From the NCBI GenBank assembly GCA_002308595.1, contig DBWH01000052.1:9123-45994 (forward strand): a stretch of 36,872 nt of DNA, read 5' to 3'. Shown one piece after another: positions 31,968-36,872 of the stretch. The number at the start of each line of letters is the position of its first letter. Within the stretch, counting starts at the first letter, position 1. Origin of the DNA: Mageeibacillus sp. UBA1243 (lineage in GTDB: Bacteria; Bacillota; Clostridia; UBA1212). Under the pieces are notes generated by a model, which made no database searches, was not told where the DNA came from, and worked only from the letters and a program-made list of their open reading frames with translations. The position numbers were made by a program, and so were the translations under genes.

Positions 31968-32870
31968 TTACTGTTTTTTGATGTGTCTCTTGGCGAGTAC
32001 GTGGAAGAGCACGAAAAGGCCCGTGAAACCGACAACCGAACCGATAAGGACCGCGGCCATGACCCAGAGGGGGACCTTGGCGTCAAAGAAGTAGAGGTTG
32101 CAGTCGATGCTGTCGCGGATGCCCTTCAGGACTTCCGCAGGGTAGCCCGACGCCTCCATTTCCCTGAAGACACCGTTCATCATGTGGTTCTTGAGCAGGC
32201 TCGTGCCGTAGGTGCCCGGCAGGAAGGTGAGAAACCTCTGAAGGCCGGAGCCGAAGGACGATATGGGCATGTAGGCGCCGCAGAAGAAGCCGTAACCTGC
32301 GCTCACGATAGTTCCGACGGCGGACGCCTGGCCGTTTGTGCTCAGGAAAAAGTGTATGCACGAAGACAGCGCGGTTCCGAAAAGCGTCAGGAGGATCACG
32401 TCGCCGATGACGAAAAGCACGTCAGTAAACGACATGTACCAGCCCTGAGTCGAAAGGTAGAGAAGACCCACTGTGAGAGCTGAGAGCGTCACTATGAGCG
32501 TGCTCGCGGCGGATGCGAGGTAGTAGCCGGCCGCAATTGTTGAACGCTTAACGGGTGAAACGGTGAAATCGCCAATGGACCCGCTCGCCTTGTCGGTGAT
32601 CATGAGCAGGTTTGAGCAGAACGCAATCGTCACGCAGCAGACCGCAAGAAGCGACGAGATGAGCTGGCCAACGACGGTGCCGTTGATGAGTGACTCGCTT
32701 ATCGTGAAGCCCTCGGGGAGCGCCGACATGTAGCTCTCCTTGTAGACGTTGGCGAGGAAAGTGGCGTAGAGCACGAGGAGTATCATTGGCGATATCAGTG
32801 CGGAGATGAAGAAGCCCTTGTCCTTGAAGAACACTTTCAGGTTTCTTCTGACAACGTTCAGAAGGATCAT
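31968..32870 (-). CDS. ABC-2 type transporter permease
   Basis: A 300-residue membrane protein with an N-terminal helix (GFFISALISPMILLVLYATF), a long external segment, and four or five further helices. It resembles DrrB/NodJ-like ABC-2 permeases of drug and polysaccharide exporters. Its start overlaps the ATPase stop by 4 bases (ATGA), so the two are coupled. It is the last gene of the operon. The substrate is unknown. Confidence 0.9.
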   Translation of the reverse strand: MILLNVVRRNLKVFFKDKGFFISALISPMILLVLYATFLANVYKESYMSALPEGFTISESLINGTVVGQLISSLLAVCCVTIAFCSNLLMITDKASGSIGDFTVSPVKRSTIAAGYYLASAASTLIVTLSALTVGLLYLSTQGWYMSFTDVLFVIGDVILLTLFGTALSSCIHFFLSTNGQASAVGTIVSAGYGFFCGAYMPISSFGSGLQRFLTFLPGTYGTSLLKNHMMNGVFREMEASGYPAEVLKGIRDSIDCNLYFFDAKVPLWVMAAVLIGSVVGFTGLFVLFHVLAKRHIKKQ

Positions 32871-33781
32871 TGCGCGTCACCCCCTTCCGGTGCCTTGCCG
32901 GTAACCGCGAGGAAGACGTCGTCCATCTTGCCCTTGGTCACTTCGTAGTCCTTGAAAAGCTCCGGGTGCTTCAGGATGAGGTCGGTCACCTCGGCCGTGT
33001 CGGAAACCTTTATTCTGACGCCGTCCCTGACTTTGGTGAAGGACACGCCAAGGCCTTCCGCCTGTTCTTCGCTGCAGCCGTAAAGCGTGACATAGTCGCC
33101 TGCGTATTCGTTTTTGAGAGTGAGAGGGGTTCCCTCGGCCGCGATTTTGCCGGCCTCCAGGATTATAATGTAGTCTGCGTCGGCCGCCTCCTCCATGTAG
33201 TGTGTGGTGAGGAAAACGGTGAGCTGACGCTCGTTTCTGAGGTTTTCGACAACGTTCCAGAGGAGACGCCTTGTCTGCGGGTCGAGGCCCGTCGTAGGCT
33301 CGTCAAGTATGAGTATCTCCGGCTCGTGCAGAAGCGCCCTGGCAATGTCAACGCGCCGCCTCTGCCCTCCCGAAAGCTTTTCAAGAGGACGGTTAAGGAA
33401 GCTTCCGAGTTCAAAAGTCGCGGAAAGCTCGGCAAGCCGCTTTTCAAACGCCTTGCCGGTAATCCCGTACAGGGCCGCGCGGCTTTTCAGGTTGTCTTTA
33501 ACCGAGAGCTTTTTGTCGAGCACGGATGTCTGGAACACGACGCCGATCTTTCTGCTCACGGCGTCAAACTCTTTTTCGACGTTGTGGCCGAGGACCGTGA
33601 CGGTGCCGCTGTCCTTGGCGAGCTGGCCGCATATCATTGAGATGGTCGTGGACTTTCCTGCCCCGTTAACACCCAGAAAGGCGAACAGTTCGCCTTTTTT
33701 AACTACAAATGACAGATCCGAGACGGCTTTTACGTCGCCGTAGGATTTGTAAAGATGGTCTATTTGAATAACGTTGTCCAT
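32867..33781 (-). CDS. ABC transporter ATPase, exporter type
   Basis: A 304-residue ATPase of the DrrA/CcmA class. Walker A is GVNGAGKSTT, signature LSGGQRRRVDIARA, and Walker B ILILDEPTTGLDPQTRR, followed by the His-switch in FLTTHYMEEA. The C-terminal extension is typical of drug exporters. It begins 30 bp after tetR and is coupled to the permease by an ATGA overlap. The start at 33781 has no clear Shine-Dalgarno. It energises export of an unknown compound. Confidence 0.94.
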   Translation of the reverse strand: MDNVIQIDHLYKSYGDVKAVSDLSFVVKKGELFAFLGVNGAGKSTTISMICGQLAKDSGTVTVLGHNVEKEFDAVSRKIGVVFQTSVLDKKLSVKDNLKSRAALYGITGKAFEKRLAELSATFELGSFLNRPLEKLSGGQRRRVDIARALLHEPEILILDEPTTGLDPQTRRLLWNVVENLRNERQLTVFLTTHYMEEAADADYIIILEAGKIAAEGTPLTLKNEYAGDYVTLYGCSEEQAEGLGVSFTKVRDGVRIKVSDTAEVTDLILKHPELFKDYEVTKGKMDDVFLAVTGKAPEGGDAQ

Positions 33782-33811
33782 TATTGTCTTAAACTGCTTT
33801 CTTATAAAATT

Positions 33812-34453
33812 TTACACAACAGTGAAATTGTTCTTCTTTGCAAGCTCTCTGAACAGCTGGTTCTTGTCGTAGCCGCCAACGTCAAAGCCCGGAATCTCCT
33901 TAAACGCCTTGCAGAGCGAAAGACTGATTTCCGTGCCAAGCTCAAAAATCTCGTTGTCCGAGAAAGGACAGTTGCCCATCATGACCAGCGCGCTTATACC
34001 GTACGACACGAGCCACATATCTCTGAAGTACTTGTCGGCAGCTTCGGCGCTCATATTGTACCAACTCATTATCGAAGGACGCACGAGCTCCTGTGAATAG
34101 CGAAGTATTTCGGGGCCGCCGCCGGGCAGACCGCTTGGCGGTGTGAAGAAGAGAGCCTTGTACAGTTCGGGTTCCTCTTTCGCGAACTTCGCGTACTGTT
34201 TCCAGACGCCAAGGAAAGGAACCGTCTCTTTCAGTCCCGTTTCAATGTATTCGAAATATTTCTCTTTGATCTTTTTGAAGACCTCCGTTCTGAGGTCGTC
34301 CATGTTTTCAAAGCACGTGAATATCGGGGCAACGGAGCCTCCGATTGCATTGGCGACAGTCCTCGCCGTAACACTTTCAAAACCTTTTTTCTGCGCTATT
34401 TCAAGTGCCGCTGTAATAATATCATCTTTCTGGTACTTAACTTTTGGGGGCAA
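33812..34453 (-). CDS. TetR/AcrR family transcriptional regulator
   Basis: A 213-residue protein with an N-terminal TetR helix-turn-helix (about 8-55; IITAALEIAQKKGFESVTAR then VANAIGGSVAPIFTCF) and an alpha-helical ligand domain. It sits first in the operon tetR-ATPase-permease and very likely represses it until a ligand of the exporter binds. A near-perfect palindrome lies just downstream of its transcription start. The start is TTG at 34453; AAAGGAG lies 13 bases upstream, a long distance, but no better start exists. The exact ligand is unknown. Confidence 0.9.
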   Translation of the reverse strand: MPPKVKYQKDDIITAALEIAQKKGFESVTARTVANAIGGSVAPIFTCFENMDDLRTEVFKKIKEKYFEYIETGLKETVPFLGVWKQYAKFAKEEPELYKALFFTPPSGLPGGGPEILRYSQELVRPSIMSWYNMSAEAADKYFRDMWLVSYGISALVMMGNCPFSDNEIFELGTEISLSLCKAFKEIPGFDVGGYDKNQLFRELAKKNNFTVV

Positions 34454-34477
34454 TTCTATCCGATTCTCCTTTCTGTT

Positions 34478-34497
34478 CGCCGGTTATATAACAGGCG
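34478..34497. promoter_or_regulatory. TetR operator
   Basis: CGCCGGTTATATAACAGGCG is a 20-bp palindrome with one mismatched pair, centred on GTTATATAAC. It lies between the -10 and the tetR start, just past the transcription start. A second inverted repeat, GGGTA-N7-TACCC (34504-34520), overlaps the -10. Position and symmetry support binding of the TetR protein here. Confidence 0.78.
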
Positions 34498-34507
34498 TTA
34501 TGCGGGT

Positions 34508-34536
34508 ATTATAGTTACCCTTTTGTCACCTGTCAA
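34508..34536 (-). promoter_or_regulatory. Promoter of the tetR-ABC operon
   Basis: On the minus strand TTGACA (34531-34536), a 17-bp spacer and TATAAT (34508-34513) match the sigma-A consensus in all 12 positions. Such a strong promoter fits tight repression by TetR at the adjacent palindromes. Confidence 0.93.
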
Positions 34537-34621
34537 CTGTCATTTTTTAGATTTTTAAGAATTATTAAGGACTTTGCCGCCAATGTCCCGTCGAAATCGC
34601 CTTCCGACTGCGGCATTTTAA

Positions 34622-34660
34622 CGAAAACGCCTTTTATCTGCTGAGATAAGAGGCGTTTCG
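34622..34660 (-). terminator. Terminator of the lipoprotein gene
   Basis: AAACGCCTtTTATCT and AGATAAgAGGCGTTT form a long stem with one mismatch and a 4-base loop. On the minus strand GGCGTTTTCGTT follows. It lies about 140 bp after the lipoprotein stop. A second small hairpin, TTCCCGA-TTTT-TCGGGAA (34718-34735), lies between them and has no U-run on the minus strand. The rest of 34537-34800 shows no gene; it holds two of the CGCCAATG octamers. Confidence 0.6.
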
Positions 34661-34800
34661 GTGGTCAGTCCTCTCGGGATAATTGTATCATACTTTCCTG
34701 AAAAGAACCTTTATTTTTTCCCGATTTTTCGGGAATTTATGCAGTTTTTGAAAATCTGTTCAGGCGGCGCTGAGCACGCGTTTTTCATTGGCGGATTCCG

Positions 34801-36747
34801 TCACTCTCCGTAGAAAAGGTAGAGGTTGAAGACGCCTGACTCATCGGGCTTACCCTGGAACAATTCGGTCTTTTGGGCATCCGCGTACACTTTTGTGTAT
34901 CCCTGTCTGAAGATCATATTCACGATATCATCCTCAGGAATCACCGTCATATAGCTGACCTCATTTTCGGTGCCTGCATCGTAGATTATCCTGATGGTTT
35001 TGGTCTTTTCTGCACCGTCGCACGTGAGGAATCTGACCTTTTCCGCCTGCATCTCCTCAATCCATTCGGGGAGATCGAGGTCGTAGCAAACCGCGACCAG
35101 CACGAAAAGCATGCGTTCTTCGCCGAAGATCAGATACTCGCGGAAGTTCAGGATTTCAAGCGTTTCAGCTGAAACAAGATACTCGATTTCAATGGTCGCG
35201 CCATAAAAGCGCTCCAGGCCTTCAATATTTTTGACTTCAAGCGCCGCACGTGTGTTCTCTTCGTTCATCCTCGTAAACACAGTAAGCGTGCCGTTTCCGT
35301 TGTCGATTGCATTGACAAGTTCTTCTGTCGCGGTCGTATCCTCGTTTATCGGAGTGGAAAAATCCTCGGGGTGGATGTTCCCCATAAGTTCCTTCTCCTC
35401 ATCGCTCATCGCGAACCACTCGCCAATGAATCTGACTTCCCCGTCTTCGAAAGGCTGTCTGTAGAAATTTCCGTCGCTGTCAATCAGATTCTCCCAGTTG
35501 CCGTAATTGCTCTCATAGTACAAGCCCTGTCTGTAGCAGGAGTACCAGTCATTTGCTAAAAGAGGGTGGTTTACGCAATATACCGTCTCATGGTGCTTTA
35601 GAACATTTTCGGGCTTGTTGGCTTCAACGAGTGCCTCAATGCTGACATCGCCAATGCCGTACACCGACTTTCTTGTTCTAATTGCCTCGACGGCCAGGGC
35701 AAAGTATCTGTCAAAGAGAGCGTCCGAAGGATCGGTCAGTACGTAAAGGCTCAGGTCTGACACTCCGTCCCAGTGTATAATGGCATCTATAGACGAATAG
35801 TCGGGGTCGCAGAACACAATGGAATCATCGTCCGTGTCGATCGATACATACATTGACTGAGGCACGGTGAGGCTCACTTTATATTCATGGTCCGAGCTCT
35901 TGTCAACTGTAACATCAACAGTCTTCATTGGCGTGTTCGAAGTTTCAAACGCGGCTCTGAGCGTGCGGAAGGAGGAAGGTTCTTCGGTATCGTAAGAGGC
36001 CTTTACGGAGTAGACAAGTTGTGTTTTGCCGTCTTTTTCGGCTGATAATGAATTCGACACAAGGTCGCATGTTTCCGCGTCGACAACAATCTCCGCGTGA
36101 ATGATTTCGCCGTCATAGTCTCTTTTGAGGGTACTCTCGATAACGTCCCTGCTGCGCGCATCGTCATAAACTGTTAGAACATGAATAAGGCCGTCCTCTT
36201 TGTATGCACTTTTAAACCCCTCGTGTTTGGTGTCAAGAAAATTCTCTTCGCTGATTCCGAATACATCAAAAAAAGGATTATATTCGTCTTCGATTGATAT
36301 ACCGCAGCTGAGATAAATCTGCGACTGGTCATCAGGCTGTGATCTGTAGTATGTATGGCCTTTTCTGTAGTTTTTATAGTTAAAGCCCGGCCAATCTTCG
36401 AAGAAGTAATCCGCGTTCTCCCAGTAGCAGTTGTTCCATTCCGGTTTTTCCGGATAGATGAAATCATACTGCAGAGAACTGTGGCGGCCCAGCAGCGCGT
36501 CAAGCTGATTCTTCTCGTAAATGCTGTGCGAAAGCTCAAGCCAGGAGGACTCTTCAATCGGCTCCCGAATTTCCCCGGCATCCGGCGAAGCTGTCGGTTC
36601 TGCTGTCGGCCCTGCTGTCGGCCCTGCTGTCGGCTCTGCTGTCGGTGACGCCGAAGGAGCGGGCTCTTTATTGCCGCTGCAGCCTGCGAAAACGCCAAGC
36701 ATCACAAACACCGAAAGTATCACGCAAATAAATCGTTTCATATTCAT
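34801..36747 (-). CDS. Lipoprotein with internal duplication, unknown function
   Basis: A 648-residue secreted lipoprotein. The signal peptide MNMKRFICVILSVFVMLG ends in lipobox VFAGC (C23). A repeated Pro-Thr linker follows (about 29-57). The rest contains two related halves. About 190-257 (HVLTVYDDARSR, VVDAETCDLV, YSVKASYDTEEP) corresponds to about 487-560 (TLTVFTRMNEEN, LVSAETLEIL, VLVAVCYDLDLP), and the segments before them (NQLDALLGRH and NKPENVLKHH; WNNCYWENADYF and WYSCYRQGLYYE) also match. I recognise no family or enzyme motif. ATG at 36747 has GGGGTG upstream. It appears monocistronic with its own promoter. Confidence 0.82.
   Translation of the reverse strand: MNMKRFICVILSVFVMLGVFAGCSGNKEPAPSASPTAEPTAGPTAGPTAEPTASPDAGEIREPIEESSWLELSHSIYEKNQLDALLGRHSSLQYDFIYPEKPEWNNCYWENADYFFEDWPGFNYKNYRKGHTYYRSQPDDQSQIYLSCGISIEDEYNPFFDVFGISEENFLDTKHEGFKSAYKEDGLIHVLTVYDDARSRDVIESTLKRDYDGEIIHAEIVVDAETCDLVSNSLSAEKDGKTQLVYSVKASYDTEEPSSFRTLRAAFETSNTPMKTVDVTVDKSSDHEYKVSLTVPQSMYVSIDTDDDSIVFCDPDYSSIDAIIHWDGVSDLSLYVLTDPSDALFDRYFALAVEAIRTRKSVYGIGDVSIEALVEANKPENVLKHHETVYCVNHPLLANDWYSCYRQGLYYESNYGNWENLIDSDGNFYRQPFEDGEVRFIGEWFAMSDEEKELMGNIHPEDFSTPINEDTTATEELVNAIDNGNGTLTVFTRMNEENTRAALEVKNIEGLERFYGATIEIEYLVSAETLEILNFREYLIFGEERMLFVLVAVCYDLDLPEWIEEMQAEKVRFLTCDGAEKTKTIRIIYDAGTENEVSYMTVIPEDDIVNMIFRQGYTKVYADAQKTELFQGKPDESGVFNLYLFYGE
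36590..36649 (-). repeat. 12-bp tandem repeat in the lipoprotein gene
   Basis: Five 12-bp units on the + strand, GCTGTCGG followed by TTCT, CCCT, CCCT, CTCT and TGAC, code for the repeated TAEP/TAGP/TASP linker. The length is a multiple of three, so gain or loss of units keeps the frame and would change only linker length. Confidence 0.85.
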
Positions 36748-36810
36748 TGACTCACACCCCGATTATCTCAATTTTAAGGGAACATTTCATGTTTCCACAC
36801 AAAACGGTTT

Positions 36811-36839
36811 ATTATATCAAACCTTAAAAATCCTTTCAA
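36811..36839 (-). promoter_or_regulatory. Promoter of the lipoprotein gene
   Basis: On the minus strand TTGAAA (36834-36839), a 17-bp spacer and TATAAT (36811-36816) form a near-consensus promoter about 60 bp upstream. An inverted repeat, GGGAACAT-TTC-ATGTTTCC (36778-36796 on the + strand, one G:T mismatch), lies just past the transcription start and could be an operator. Confidence 0.85.
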
Positions 36840-36872
36840 TTGTTTAAGGCAAACGGCAAGGCGGCCCGTCAT

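Larger units (their letters stand above)
342..35933. repeat. Highly iterated octamer CGCCAATG / CATTGGCG (dispersed family)
   Basis: The span marks the first to last copy, not a continuous element. CATTGGCG begins at 342, 975, 1476, 2687, 4888, 13167, 18865, 19754, 21654, 24315, 25218, 28461, 29483, 29734, 31206, 32784, 34348, 34786 and 35926. CGCCAATG begins at 7034, 8632, 15715, 17265, 18459, 20625, 21081, 23774, 24273, 26788, 28387, 30766, 32570, 34578, 35421 and 35649. Orientation is balanced (19 and 16). Copies fall in different reading frames, for example ATT-GGC in the S41 peptidase, TTG-GCG and GCC-AAT in the rhamnosidase, and also in intergenic DNA (18865, 34578, 34786). Flanks show no longer consensus. 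The variant CGCCAAGG is also frequent (at least 28), while CGCCAACG (about 8) and CGCCAAAG (about 2) are not. Function is unknown. Confidence 0.85.

Noticed and set aside
34718..34735. TTCCCGA-TTTT-TCGGGAA as the terminator of the lipoprotein gene
   Set aside because: On the minus strand the stem is followed by As, not Us. The hairpin at 34622-34660 fits better.
342..35933. CGCCAATG as a Chi site
   Set aside because: Known Chi sites are strand-biased along the replichore, and here the two orientations are nearly equal (19 and 16). The window is short, so this argues against Chi but does not exclude it.

Overview
The window reads as a chromosomal segment of a Gram-positive, Clostridia-like bacterium (Bacillota), probably an uncultured gut or rumen lineage. 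The evidence is the housekeeping order recA-recX-rimO-pgsA-plsX-acpP-rnc, a compact Tad pilus set with a Flp1-type pilin and an FHA protein, a group II-type ECF transporter with fused ATPases, GGAGG Shine-Dalgarno sites, TTGACA/TATAAT promoters and frequent TTG starts. Base composition is roughly balanced. I see no phage genes, IS elements or CRISPR array, and genus cannot be assigned from the sequence.

Layout. 1-2088 (+): the 3' part of an S41 C-terminal processing peptidase, a strong terminator, then a ComEA-like DNA receptor. 2120-10164 (-): a radical-SAM Elp3-like protein, a ThuA-like protein, then rnc, acpP, plsX, pgsA, rimO, recX and recA, the last with its own consensus promoter. 10369-14171 (-): an ECF vitamin/micronutrient transporter operon (EcfT, fused EcfA, S component) ending in a short-chain dehydrogenase. 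14228-14491 (-): tRNA-Arg(ACG) and tRNA-Ser(TGA) with a textbook promoter and terminator. 14591-18600 (-): a five-gene Tad operon (CpaF/TadA, TadB, TadC, Flp1 pilin, FHA protein). Upstream of it, 18681-18800 holds twelve tandem units of exactly 10 bp whose core matches the Spo0A binding box. 19003-21195 (+): an intracellular GH78 alpha-L-rhamnosidase with its own promoter.

21340-27295 (-) is a hexuronate-type catabolic operon: uxuA, a mannonate/fructuronate SDR, two TIM-barrel isomerases and two paralogous Gfo/Idh/MocA oxidoreductases. It starts at a consensus promoter with a LacI/CRE-like palindrome. Together with the rhamnosidase it suggests use of rhamnose- and uronate-containing plant glycans. 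27491-31608 (-) holds five GNAT domains in four proteins, a small membrane protein and an unassigned protein with a HEPN-like motif. 31968-34453 (-) is an autoregulated tetR-ABC exporter operon with a clear operator. 34801-36747 (-) is an unrecognised lipoprotein with an internal duplication and a 12-bp repeat coding its linker.

The two most unusual signals are not genes. One is an octamer, CGCCAATG, present at least 35 times by eye on both strands, in coding and intergenic DNA, with a sister CGCCAAGG present at least 28 times; one or two copies of each would be expected by chance. The other is the 10-bp-periodic Spo0A-box-like array ending next to the predicted -35 of the Tad operon. Smaller oddities are a dispersed intergenic repeat with the core TTTTGACTCTTTACG, a possible pseudoknot region at 31743-31943, and CGTTTC repeats on both sides of the HEPN-like gene. 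All counts and matches were made by eye.
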